64,000 bases of DNA. It comes from JBEBVQ01 sp037190845 (lineage in GTDB: Bacteria > Bacteroidota > Bacteroidia > Chitinophagales > Chitinophagaceae). Numbering within the stretch: the stretch's first letter is position 1; each line of letters begins with the position of its first letter. The notes below the pieces were generated by a model that made no database searches, was not told the DNA's origin, and worked only from the letters and a program-made list of their open reading frames with translations. Made by a program: the position numbers and the translations under genes. The stretch is taken from assembly GCA_037190845.1 (NCBI GenBank), contig JBBCJI010000002.1, forward strand, positions 62,001 through 126,000. The letters run 5' to 3'. This document shows, piece after piece, positions 17,600 to 25,749 of the stretch.

Positions 17600-18772
17600 A
17601 TGAAGACGGCTTTCTGGATATGCCTGTTTGTGGTGTTCTATACTTATGTCGGCTATGGTATTTTGCTGTATCTGCTGGTGCGCCTGCGCCGGATGATACA
17701 TGGCAGAAGGGCAGTGGTAACGGACGAGTCGCGGATGCCAACGCTGACGCTTGTTGTGGCAGCGTACAACGAGCAGGATCTGATGGAGGAAAAGATTGCC
17801 AATACGCTTGCCCTGGTATATCCTGCGGGGAAGCTGCAGTTGCTGTTTATTACCGATGGGTCTTCAGATGAGACGCCCGCGATCGTGTCGCGTTATCAGG
17901 AGCAGATCCGGCTGCTCCACACACCGGAACGGCGGGGGAAGATCCATGCGATACATCGTGCTATGAAGGAGGTGGATACGGATATTGTGGTGTTTACAGA
18001 TGCCAATACGATGCTGAACCGGGAGGCATTGCTGCTGATCGCGCGGCATTATGCCGATCCCGCTGTAGGTGCCGTATCCGGCGAAAAGCGAGTGGCTGTG
18101 GATGCCGTTTCGGATGCTACGGCAGGCGAAGGGTTTTACTGGAAATATGAGTCCACGTTGAAAAAATGGGACTCAGAGTTGTATTCCGTAGTAGGTGCGG
18201 CGGGTGAATTGTTCAGCATCCGCCGGGCATTGTACCAGCCTGTTCATTCGGATACGATACTCGATGATTTTATGATCTCAATGCTCATCGCTGCCGGCGG
18301 ATACCGGATCGCTTACGAGCCGGATGCCTATGCGCTGGAGACTTCTTCAGCCAGTATTGGTGAAGAGCTGAAGCGTAAAGTGCGGATCGCCGCGGGGGGG
18401 ATACAGTCTGTGGTGCGTCTGGGGCGATTGCTGAATCCGTTCCGGTATCCGCTGCTGTCGTTTCAGTATATCAGTCACCGGGTGCTGCGGTGGACGGTGA
18501 CACCTTTTTGCATGATCACTGTTTTGCTGTTGAATGCGCTGATCGTAGTACAGGGCGGGGGATTGCTTTATCAGGCATTGCTGGCGGGGCAGGTGTTGTT
18601 TTACCTGGCTGCTTTCCTGGGGTGGATTATGGAGCGGCGTAAGGTGAAGGTGAAGCTGTTGTTTGTGCCGTATTATTTCTGTGTGATGAATTATGCAGTA
18701 CTGGCGGGTATCCGGCGTTATGTCTCCGGGAGGCAGAGCGCGGTGTGGGAGAAGGCGAAGCGGAAGGTATGA
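17600..18772 (+). CDS. Membrane family 2 glycosyltransferase
   Basis: A 390-residue processive-type GT2. TM1 is at the N-terminus (FWICLFVVFYTYVGYGILLY). The cytoplasmic GT-A domain has LVVAAYNEQD, FITDGSSDETP, FTDANTMLNREAL and a later DDFMISML acidic motif. Three or so C-terminal helices follow from about residue 300. The architecture matches membrane GTs that build beta-linked glycans, though a classical QxxRW is replaced by KVRIAAGGIQSV. It starts 3 bp after the previous gene. Confidence 0.87.
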   Translation: MKTAFWICLFVVFYTYVGYGILLYLLVRLRRMIHGRRAVVTDESRMPTLTLVVAAYNEQDLMEEKIANTLALVYPAGKLQLLFITDGSSDETPAIVSRYQEQIRLLHTPERRGKIHAIHRAMKEVDTDIVVFTDANTMLNREALLLIARHYADPAVGAVSGEKRVAVDAVSDATAGEGFYWKYESTLKKWDSELYSVVGAAGELFSIRRALYQPVHSDTILDDFMISMLIAAGGYRIAYEPDAYALETSSASIGEELKRKVRIAAGGIQSVVRLGRLLNPFRYPLLSFQYISHRVLRWTVTPFCMITVLLLNALIVVQGGGLLYQALLAGQVLFYLAAFLGWIMERRKVKVKLLFVPYYFCVMNYAVLAGIRRYVSGRQSAVWEKAKRKV

Positions 18773-18850
18773 GTATTGATCTTTTTGGTGCATAATTGAA
18801 TGATGTTGTAAAAGTTAAGCCCATTCATTATCTTTCACAAAATTTTCATC

Positions 18851-19759
18851 ATGGGCATGTTCAGCCTGCCGGATTGGATCAAACCGCATCTTTATACAGG
18901 TAAGAAATTTGACGACCTTACACCCGAAGAGATCAAAGATCTGCAAACCCGTATCGCCCGTTTCCAGGATGATGATCCCGAGGTTTCAATCATGATCCCG
19001 GCGTGGAATGAAGAGAACAATATCTTCAGAGCCTTGTCTTCGCTCACAGCCAATAAGACCAAATACCGTGTGGAACTGGTCGTGATCAATAATAATTCTA
19101 CCGACAGAACGCAGTTTGTACTTGATACATTAGGTGTACGCAATTACCTGCAACCGGAGCAGGGTACTCCTCATGCCCGCCAGTTAGGGCTGGAGCGGGC
19201 CAGAGGTAAATATCACCTTTGTGCAGATTCGGATACATTCTATCCTCCCGGCTGGATTGATCATATGGTGGCTCCTATGGAGCAAGATCCGCAGGTAAAA
19301 GGTGTTTACGGAAGGTATGCTTTTATCCCACCCGAAGGATACAGTCGTTTCGGTTTGTGGCTTTATGAAAAAGTCACCGGCATCCTGATACGTATCCGCA
19401 AACGCAAGCGCGAGTTTGTTAATGTCCTTGGTTTTAATATGGGACTGGTAACTCAGACCGGGCGTGAAACCGGTGGATTTAAAGTAACAGGCGTCCGCAA
19501 GTTTGATAATGCCGCCGGCAGCGATTACTTCGTACTCGAAGCTGAAGATGGGAGGATGGCACTGAACCTGCAGAAAAAAGGCCGTCTCAAGCTGGTAACG
19601 CATCCCGCCGCCCGTGTATATACATCCCCGCGCAGACTGATGTATGACGGCAGCATATGGAAAGCATTTAAAAACAGGCTGAAAGGGCAGGGGGCTTATC
19701 TTCCGGAGTACATTACCGGTAAGGAAAAAGACAAATCAACCGGGCATACAAAATTATAA
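18851..19759 (+). CDS. Family 2 glycosyltransferase, soluble
   Basis: A 302-residue GT2. About 50 residues precede the GT-A core, VSIMIPAWNEENNIFRAL, followed by LVVINNNSTDRT and the metal-binding CADSDTFYPPGWI. No transmembrane helix is evident, although a basic patch (RIRKRKREF) could dock at the membrane. It sits 78 bp behind the membrane GT and 6 bp before the duplicated pair, so all five are plausibly one operon. Donor and acceptor are not predictable. Confidence 0.86.
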   Translation: MGMFSLPDWIKPHLYTGKKFDDLTPEEIKDLQTRIARFQDDDPEVSIMIPAWNEENNIFRALSSLTANKTKYRVELVVINNNSTDRTQFVLDTLGVRNYLQPEQGTPHARQLGLERARGKYHLCADSDTFYPPGWIDHMVAPMEQDPQVKGVYGRYAFIPPEGYSRFGLWLYEKVTGILIRIRKRKREFVNVLGFNMGLVTQTGRETGGFKVTGVRKFDNAAGSDYFVLEAEDGRMALNLQKKGRLKLVTHPAARVYTSPRRLMYDGSIWKAFKNRLKGQGAYLPEYITGKEKDKSTGHTKL

Positions 19760-19765
19760 AGAGGA

Positions 19766-20545
19766 ATGGCAGCTTACCGTTTTGAAAAAGTGACACTCCT
19801 CGTGACGCATTACAACCGCAGCCGTTCGCTGGAACGGTTGCTGCTGGCTTTCCGGCAGCTTGATTTTCACTTTGGTGGTATTGTCGTATCGGACGACGGA
19901 AGCCGCCCGGAGCATCTTGAACGATTGCAGTTGCTGCGGGCGGAATACGATTTTGCACTTATTACCACGCCCCAAAATCGCGGATTAGGTAACAACATCA
20001 ACAAGGGTCAGGATGCTGTAACGACACCTTATACTTTGTATGTGCAGGAAGATTTTGAACCTTCGGATATTTTCCCGGAGCATTTTGCGGATGCCTTGCA
20101 ATTTATGAAGGAAGATGAACAACTGGATATCGTTCGGTTTTATGCTTACTTCCCTTATCCGCTGATGAAGCCGTATGGCAAAGGATTTTCCCGGATGATA
20201 TACAGGTGGTGGAACCTTAACCATATCAAAGTATATATGTACAGTGACCATCCGCACCTGCGGCGGAGTAATTTCTTTCAGAAGTTTGGCCGGTATCGTG
20301 AAGGGATCAGGCCGGATATGACAGAGTACAGTATGGCCGTCACTTTTATACAACGTGGCGGGACCGGTTTGTTTTATAATGATTTTACAACATTGTTTTA
20401 CCAGAAGAATGAAGCGGATGAACCCAGCACGATCGGGCGGCTTGCCTGGCGGCAACGGAAAAATCCGTTCATACTATTTTTAAGATGGATTTATCTGAAG
20501 TTTCGTCTGGTGCGGACAACATGGGATGTCTGGTTTAAAAAATGA
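19766..20545 (+). CDS. Family 2 glycosyltransferase, copy A of a tandem pair
   Basis: A 259-residue GT2-like protein: VTLLVTHYNRSRSLERLL, IVVSDDGSRPEHL, a glycine-rich GLGNNINKGQDAVTTP loop and LYVQEDFEP as the acidic motif. It is a close relative of the next gene: those blocks and the YMYSDHPHLRRS segment are shared almost word for word, so the pair arose by tandem duplication. Length is short for GT2 and there is no membrane helix. Confidence 0.84.
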   Translation: MAAYRFEKVTLLVTHYNRSRSLERLLLAFRQLDFHFGGIVVSDDGSRPEHLERLQLLRAEYDFALITTPQNRGLGNNINKGQDAVTTPYTLYVQEDFEPSDIFPEHFADALQFMKEDEQLDIVRFYAYFPYPLMKPYGKGFSRMIYRWWNLNHIKVYMYSDHPHLRRSNFFQKFGRYREGIRPDMTEYSMAVTFIQRGGTGLFYNDFTTLFYQKNEADEPSTIGRLAWRQRKNPFILFLRWIYLKFRLVRTTWDVWFKK

Positions 20546-20552
20546 AAAGCAA

Positions 20553-21338
20553 ATGGCCCTTGAGCAATATGTATTTCAGAATGTGACTTTATTGGTAACG
20601 CATTATAACCGGAGCAGTTCCCTGATCCGCCTGCTGGAATCGTTTCGTGATCTGGGATGCAGTTTTGGCGATATCGTCGTGTCTGACGATGGCAGCCGTC
20701 CGGAGCATCTGCAGGCTGTGCAGGCTTGCCGGGAGCAATACGGATTCCGTCTGATCACCACCCCTCAAAACCGTGGATTGGGTAATAATATCAACAAAGG
20801 CCAGGATGCCGTTACGACGCCTTTGACTTTATATGTGCAGGAGGATTTTGTGCCGATGCCTGTATTCCCGGAGCGATTTGCAGCAGTACTGCAATTAATG
20901 AAAGATCGCCCGGAGCTTGATATTGCCCGGTTTTATGCTTATTTCAGGTATCCTTATCTGCGTCCTGTAGCGCACGGATTTTCCGAAATGCGTTTCAGAC
21001 TGTGGCTGCCGGGTTACCTGAAATTCTACATGTACAGTGATCATCCGCACCTGCGGCGCAGTGATTTTCTGTCTAAGTTTGGCAGGTATACTGAGGGTAC
21101 GAAGGGTGATGTGACGGAATACCGGATGATGATATCATTCCTGCAACAGAAAGGAAAAGGACTGTTTTACGAAGATTATAAAGGACTTTTTGACCAGAAA
21201 AACAGTGCAGATGAGCCCAGTACGATGAAGCGGAATTACTGGCGGGAAAGTGGTAATATGCTGGTGACGGGATTGCGTCATCTATACCGGCATGTCCGTT
21301 TTAATTATGATTACCTGTTTACTTCGTTCCGGAAATAA
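20553..21338 (+). CDS. Family 2 glycosyltransferase, copy B of a tandem pair
   Basis: A 261-residue paralogue of the preceding gene, keeping VTLLVTHYNRS, the GLGNNINKGQDAVTTP loop, LYVQEDFVP and YMYSDHPHLRRS, while most other positions have diverged. The ATG at 20553 is 7 bp after the stop of copy A, with GAAAAG just upstream; an in-frame ATG at 20526 would overlap copy A and lacks similarity. The divergence outside the active-site blocks suggests changed acceptor preference rather than a recent duplication. Confidence 0.84.
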   Translation: MALEQYVFQNVTLLVTHYNRSSSLIRLLESFRDLGCSFGDIVVSDDGSRPEHLQAVQACREQYGFRLITTPQNRGLGNNINKGQDAVTTPLTLYVQEDFVPMPVFPERFAAVLQLMKDRPELDIARFYAYFRYPYLRPVAHGFSEMRFRLWLPGYLKFYMYSDHPHLRRSDFLSKFGRYTEGTKGDVTEYRMMISFLQQKGKGLFYEDYKGLFDQKNSADEPSTMKRNYWRESGNMLVTGLRHLYRHVRFNYDYLFTSFRK

Positions 21339-21373
21339 CCGGGTATTGTGATGAAGCATATATTATTGCATCA

Positions 21374-21802
21374 ATGAGAATCTGGTCATTACACCCGGAA
21401 TACCTTGACACAAAAGGTCTTGTAGCTCTATGGCGCGAAACGCTGTTGGCAAAACATGTCTTGGAAGGCCGGACGAAGGGGTATAAAAATCATCCGCAGC
21501 TAAACAGATTCAAAGCGTCTGTATCACCGCTTGACGCCATCAACGGATATCTTGCGGGTGTCTATGAGGAGGCGAAGTCAAGGGGTTTTAATTTCAGCAA
21601 AGAAAAAATAGACTGGGATTTTAAACCTGTCAGGCTGACCGTAACATCCGGGCAACTGAAATATGAGGTTCGTCATTTATTGAACAAACTCAGAGAAAGG
21701 GACCCTGAAAAATTCTTTGAACTGCAGCATAAAAAGTCTTTCAAAACACACTTGTTGTTTGAAGTTGTCAAAGGTGATATTGAAGATTGGGAGATTGTAT
21801 AG
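21374..21802 (+). CDS. Pyrimidine dimer DNA glycosylase-like protein
   Basis: A 142-residue protein that matches the bacterial pyrimidine-dimer glycosylase/endonuclease V-like family (MRIWSLHPEYLDTKGLVALW, GYKNHPQLNRF). The Arg21-Glu22 pair lines up with the Arg22-Glu23 of T4 endonuclease V, where Glu is catalytic. T4 uses the amino group of Thr2 as nucleophile, but Arg is at position 2 here, so the chemistry is uncertain. It would excise UV dimers from DNA. It stands 35 bp after the glycosyltransferases without an obvious shared role. Confidence 0.75.
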   Translation: MRIWSLHPEYLDTKGLVALWRETLLAKHVLEGRTKGYKNHPQLNRFKASVSPLDAINGYLAGVYEEAKSRGFNFSKEKIDWDFKPVRLTVTSGQLKYEVRHLLNKLRERDPEKFFELQHKKSFKTHLLFEVVKGDIEDWEIV

Positions 21803-21829
21803 TGCAGCCCAATAATAGCATGCCTGAAG

Positions 21830-22021
21830 TCAGGGTTCGAAATCGGGTTCATCTTCCCTGTTCTCCGGTATGTCTTTTTTGCGCGGATACTCCTTGTTTT
21901 TACGACTGTCCAGATCATCTTTATTTTCCGGTATTTTACCGCCAGACTGAGAAACATCAGGATTCCTGCGTACATTATTTGCATGCTTATTCTGGTCGTT
22001 AAACTTCGTTGTCTTTTTCAT
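21830..22021 (-). CDS. Small hydrophilic protein, probably disordered
   Basis: A 63-residue reading frame extremely rich in Lys, Asn, Asp, Glu and Arg with several Pro (KIPENKDDLDSRKNKEYPR) and nearly no large hydrophobics, so it is expected to be unstructured. It lies 75 bp downstream of the exopolysaccharide operon on the same strand, behind a weak hairpin (22039-22062). No family was recognised. The biased but non-repetitive composition and the ATG start favour a real gene over chance, but only modestly. Confidence 0.4.
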   Translation of the reverse strand: MKKTTKFNDQNKHANNVRRNPDVSQSGGKIPENKDDLDSRKNKEYPRKKDIPENREDEPDFEP

Positions 22022-22038
22022 AAGCTGCGGTTTGTAAT

Positions 22039-22062
22039 AATGGTAGTAAAAATCGTACCATT
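22039..22062 (-). terminator. Weak hairpin after the exopolysaccharide operon
   Basis: AATGGTA (22039-22045) pairs with TACCATT (22056-22062) around a 10 nt loop, 35 bp past the stop of the last glycosyltransferase. There is no strong T-run, so read-through into the 63-residue gene is possible. Confidence 0.3.
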
Positions 22063-22096
22063 GCCACGGTAGTAAATGTTAAAGAATACCAGTAGT

Positions 22097-23314
22097 TTAG
22101 TGCTCCTCATCCCATACTGTGCGGATTGCGCGGTATATAGCCAAAACGCTGTTTTCCCATGTATGGGTAGCAGCAAAGGCTTGTCTTACTTCCTGTAATT
22201 CGGATGTATTTTCGTATAATGCCTGTGCTATCAACCTGCTATAATCCTCCTTCGTGACGGCCTGGTAGGTGTGATCGCTGAAGATGCTCATAGCTTCTGT
22301 TTTTGTAGCGACCACCGGCTTCCCCAGCGCCAGGTATTCATCTATTTTCCGCGGATAGTTCCCGATCGTTACCTCATTGACCAACTGGGGATTGATGCAG
22401 ATATCAAAGGCATTGATATAGGCAGGCAGCTCAGGTATGCTTTTACTGCCTGTGAAATGCACATTCGACAAGCCATGCAGCCTGCTGCTGCGGAACTGAT
22501 CATCTTCCGGGCCTACGAAAACAAAATGCCAGTCGGGATGTGTATTGGCCAGGTGTTCCAGTAACGGGATGTTGAGTCTCAGACTTTGTAAGGCCCCGAC
22601 ATAACCTATAATCGGGCAGGGGATATGTCTGATGTCTTCCGGGGGCGCGCTATTAATGCCGGCTGTGAAAATTTCGAGATCACATCCCTGGCCCACATCG
22701 TAAGCTTGTGGGTTGTATTGCCGGCAGTAAGCAGCCAGATAGGAAGAGTTTGCAGTACATACATCGCTTTGGGCAATGAGTTCCGGTTCCATTTTGGAGC
22801 CGTGCTTTCTCCAGTACTCCACTGCCAGCAGGTAATCGCGTGAATAATAAACCGAGACAGCCGGTCTGAGTAATGATTTTAGATGGAAACTCCGGAAAAT
22901 ATCGTTATCGTTAAATAGGATAAAGTCAGAGAATTTTAGTGATGCAATTGCTTTTTTGATGCTGGCTGCGAATATCCGGTTATTCCGTTTGTTTAATAAC
23001 TCGAACAGATGTTGGCTACCGATCCAGTTGATGGATTCAATGAGCCTGTCGGGATAGTACGTCCACAGGTTGTCGTTGATTTGTTCCAGCCCGTTCCTTT
23101 TCCCTGAGATCACGTCCATTCTTTTTTTTACGGCCGGGTCAGTTCTGTTACGCCACAGGGTGATCCGGTCAAGTGGCGCATTTACATACAATACTTTATT
23201 GTGCCGGCTGAATTCGACGGCGATATTTTTGCAATTGCTGCCGATACCGGTATCCCAGGGCTGCTGTCCCGTGATGACGATGTGCCTTCCGTGTATTGTA
23301 TCGTTGTTTGTCAA
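22097..23314 (-). CDS. GT-B (family 4-like) glycosyltransferase
   Basis: A 405-residue GT-B glycosyltransferase. The N half begins IVITGQQPWDTGIGSNCKNIA (substrate side). The C half has IIGYVGAL, WHFVFVGPEDD and the donor-binding VTIGNYPRKIDEYLALGKPVVAT, where the E-x7-E-like motif is shortened to KIDEYLALGKP. It resembles TuaH/WcaI-type enzymes that add a sugar to a polysaccharide repeat unit. It is the last clear gene of the exopolysaccharide operon, 32 bp after the FkbM methyltransferase. Confidence 0.87.
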   Translation of the reverse strand: MTNNDTIHGRHIVITGQQPWDTGIGSNCKNIAVEFSRHNKVLYVNAPLDRITLWRNRTDPAVKKRMDVISGKRNGLEQINDNLWTYYPDRLIESINWIGSQHLFELLNKRNNRIFAASIKKAIASLKFSDFILFNDNDIFRSFHLKSLLRPAVSVYYSRDYLLAVEYWRKHGSKMEPELIAQSDVCTANSSYLAAYCRQYNPQAYDVGQGCDLEIFTAGINSAPPEDIRHIPCPIIGYVGALQSLRLNIPLLEHLANTHPDWHFVFVGPEDDQFRSSRLHGLSNVHFTGSKSIPELPAYINAFDICINPQLVNEVTIGNYPRKIDEYLALGKPVVATKTEAMSIFSDHTYQAVTKEDYSRLIAQALYENTSELQEVRQAFAATHTWENSVLAIYRAIRTVWDEEH

Positions 23315-23346
23315 TGCTGTTTAACGGCTTTTCGTGATATCCGGAT

Positions 23347-24081
23347 CTACGATGCTGGTATAAAGATAAAGTTAGTGTCTTCCTGGCTGGTATAAGGGAC
23401 AAATTTTTGTCCGTTGTGTACATGCACGGAATAGCCGATACTTTTCAGAAGGTCAATACATGCGGTACGAACCTCATTGGCCCATAGTTCGCAGTAGATA
23501 TATGGCTTATGTTGTACCAGTAACTTTTCTGCTCCTTTGAATACCTGATGCTCAAAGTTTTCTACGTCGATCTTGATAGCACTTATCCTGGGTAGCCGTT
23601 GCATTTCTTCCATGTCGTCAAGACGGCGGATTGTAACGGAAAAAATGGAGCCTTTTTCTTTTGTCGTCGCTTTAGGGTCGGAAACCACATGTGACAATCC
23701 CTGCATTTTTACCTTGCCGATAGAGGGGCGGATCATTTGGATACGTCCGTTTTTGTCACCCAGCGCGGTTTCCATAATAGTTACATTTTCCAGCCTGTAA
23801 TGCTTCACTACACGTTTTAAAGTCACGAGATTTTCAGGTATAGGCTCGAAGGAGTAAACGGGGGTACGTCTGTTTTTTAAGGCTAATACCGTGGTCATAA
23901 CGCCGATATTGGCGCCAATATCAAGTATTGCGCCATCTTCCGGTACCAGTTCAAGAAATGCATCGAAAGGCTCCTCGTGTTTTCCTGATTGCAGCCTGCG
24001 GATGGTGTATAAGGCGAATAGAAAGAGATATCGCTGATAGCCCAGTGTTTTTTGGAGGAATAATTTTATAGCGCTTTTCAT
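23347..24081 (-). CDS. FkbM family methyltransferase
   Basis: A 244-residue SAM-dependent methyltransferase. Motif I is ILDIGANIGVMTTV, followed by VYSFEPIPENLVTLKR and the FkbM hallmark IKIDVENFEHQVFKGA. Family members O-methylate sugars or polyketides, and here a sugar of the exopolysaccharide is the natural target. The ATG at 24081 is 17 bp after the polymerase gene; a longer in-frame extension to 24264 would run 166 bp into that gene and is rejected. Confidence 0.88.
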   Translation of the reverse strand: MKSAIKLFLQKTLGYQRYLFLFALYTIRRLQSGKHEEPFDAFLELVPEDGAILDIGANIGVMTTVLALKNRRTPVYSFEPIPENLVTLKRVVKHYRLENVTIMETALGDKNGRIQMIRPSIGKVKMQGLSHVVSDPKATTKEKGSIFSVTIRRLDDMEEMQRLPRISAIKIDVENFEHQVFKGAEKLLVQHKPYIYCELWANEVRTACIDLLKSIGYSVHVHNGQKFVPYTSQEDTNFIFIPAS

Positions 24082-24098
24082 TGTATTGGGTTTGAATT

Positions 24099-25601
24099 CT
24101 ATCTGGGGGTGGATAACATTTGTTTTTCCTGGTCGAGCCGGTAAGTGACTTGTATCAGTGCTGCTGCCAGGAAAAATAGTGTACTTGTCGGGAATTGTAC
24201 CAGGGCTTCCTGTGGGTAATTGGCAATATTCAGTGCAAACAGTACCAGGGTCATTGCCATGCAATAGCTTTTCAATTCAGGATCTTTGATCAGATAGTAG
24301 TTATTAATACCGGCCCGCAGGATTGTGAACATCAATATACAAAACAGCAGCAGTCCTACCCATCCCAGCTCTACCGCAACACGTACATACCCGCTGTCCG
24401 GGGGGAAATTAGCCAGGTACGAGTTGGGCGCAAATCGTTGTCCCCATACGCCGGTAGCGCCCAGTCCACCACCTATGGGATGCGATTGAATATAGGGCTG
24501 TATGATCCTCTGATTGATGGTGCGTACATTGAATGACGGATCATCGCTGGGTCTGAATGCTGTCTGGAACCGTAACAGGAGCGGCTCATCCGTAGGTATG
24601 TAAATGAGTATTAATGCAAAAAAGCCTGTGATGGATGCAACAATGATGGTGGTTCGGTTGTATCTGAATATGGCCAGCAGTATAAGCGCTGCCGGAATTA
24701 ATACATAGGCGCTCCGGGTGCCGGAATACAGCATTGTGATAAAGAAGAGCACAGCTAAGGCAGCAAGAACGATTTTTTTGGGACGGGTAATAAATTTCAC
24801 GGAGATCAGGCTGATGCATATAATTGCCGCAATAGCCATGTTGAAGGAATACACCATCGGATCTGAAAAGATGGAAAATTTGCGCCAATGGCCGCCAATA
24901 AAGAACAGCTCGGTAATGCGCGGGTCTGATTGTATCCAGGCCAGTTCACCATTTGAGAATCCGAAATACTCCTGCTTGATGGCATATAACGAACCGATGA
25001 TAGCAAGTAACAGCCAGAGTTTTAATATTGTGCGGATGAATTGTACGCTTCTTATCTGGTAAAGGAAAACAAAGTAGAGCAGCATTACAATTGCAATAGA
25101 ACGTACGGTGTACACCCAGGCCAGGCGGGAAGCAGCCACCGGATTTAGAAAGGCAAGCAGGTTATAACTGATCCATATGAGTATGACAGTACTGACAGCT
25201 CCTTTCAGCATATGCATATTCCGTTCTTTCTTCAACCGGAAGAACATGCCGATAACCAGCAACAGTTGTATAATATCCATCAGAGTACCTAAAGGGAAGG
25301 CGATCCCCTGCCGCATGAGAAAGAACAGCAGGTAGGATATAGTTAGCAGTATAATGATTCCGAAATGGGGATAGATAATAATGCCGCATAGAACAGGTAG
25401 TGCAGCTAAGCCCACCAATATTAATATCCCTGCTTTAACCCCTCCATAAACAGTGACGCCGCCAATAAGCAATGAAACAGCAAGCAACAATACAAAGCCA
25501 AATGTGTTCCGACACTGCTCCACATACACTTTTTGCCGGATGAATCCGGCAAGGGTTGCCAGGAATTGTACTGGCATGTTATGGTTCCTGGTGTCGCTCA
25601 C
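24099..25601 (-). CDS. O-antigen ligase/polymerase (Wzy-like) membrane protein
   Basis: A 500-residue polytopic protein with about 12 helices and one large periplasmic loop. The loop carries the Wzy_C-like region: SGTRSAYVLIPAALILL, then the segment around HPIGGGLGATGVWG and the PPDSGYVRVAVELGWVG motif with the conserved Gly/His/Arg of O-antigen ligases and polymerases. It would polymerise or ligate lipid-linked repeat units in the periplasm. The predicted start is a GTG directly abutting the stop of the 48-residue gene; an ATG eight codons later is an alternative. Confidence 0.87.
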   Translation of the reverse strand: MSDTRNHNMPVQFLATLAGFIRQKVYVEQCRNTFGFVLLLAVSLLIGGVTVYGGVKAGILILVGLAALPVLCGIIIYPHFGIIILLTISYLLFFLMRQGIAFPLGTLMDIIQLLLVIGMFFRLKKERNMHMLKGAVSTVILIWISYNLLAFLNPVAASRLAWVYTVRSIAIVMLLYFVFLYQIRSVQFIRTILKLWLLLAIIGSLYAIKQEYFGFSNGELAWIQSDPRITELFFIGGHWRKFSIFSDPMVYSFNMAIAAIICISLISVKFITRPKKIVLAALAVLFFITMLYSGTRSAYVLIPAALILLAIFRYNRTTIIVASITGFFALILIYIPTDEPLLLRFQTAFRPSDDPSFNVRTINQRIIQPYIQSHPIGGGLGATGVWGQRFAPNSYLANFPPDSGYVRVAVELGWVGLLLFCILMFTILRAGINNYYLIKDPELKSYCMAMTLVLFALNIANYPQEALVQFPTSTLFFLAAALIQVTYRLDQEKQMLSTPR

Positions 25602-25748
25602 TTATAAAAACAAGAGTTTTACAAAAAAGTAAAATACGCTCGCAAATGCGATACCTAAAGCTACCATACGGGTGAGGTTTTTTACAGGCGGTAGCTCCCG
25701 TTTATACACCTGCGCTTTTTCATTTTTTATTTTCGGGTATATCTTCAT
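25602..25748 (-). CDS. 48-residue single-helix membrane protein in the exopolysaccharide operon
   Basis: This small gene reads ATG to TAA on the minus strand: a basic N-terminus (MKIYPKIKNEKAQVYKREL), a PPVKNLTR linker and one C-terminal transmembrane helix (about residues 28-47, ending FYFFVKLLFL). Its ATG is 1 bp after the stop of the upstream glycosyltransferase and its TAA directly touches the GTG of the Wzy-like gene, so it exactly fills the gap between two co-transcribed genes. A cytoplasmic basic tail with a C-terminal anchor is predicted. No family was recognised. A role as accessory subunit of the glycosyltransferase or polymerase is inference. Confidence 0.7.
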   Translation of the reverse strand: MKIYPKIKNEKAQVYKRELPPVKNLTRMVALGIAFASVFYFFVKLLFL

Positions 25749-25749
25749 G

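Noticed and set aside
24082..24264. N-terminal extension of the FkbM methyltransferase
   Set aside because: It overlaps the Wzy-like gene by 166 bp in another frame and is not family-like; the ATG at 24081 fits better.
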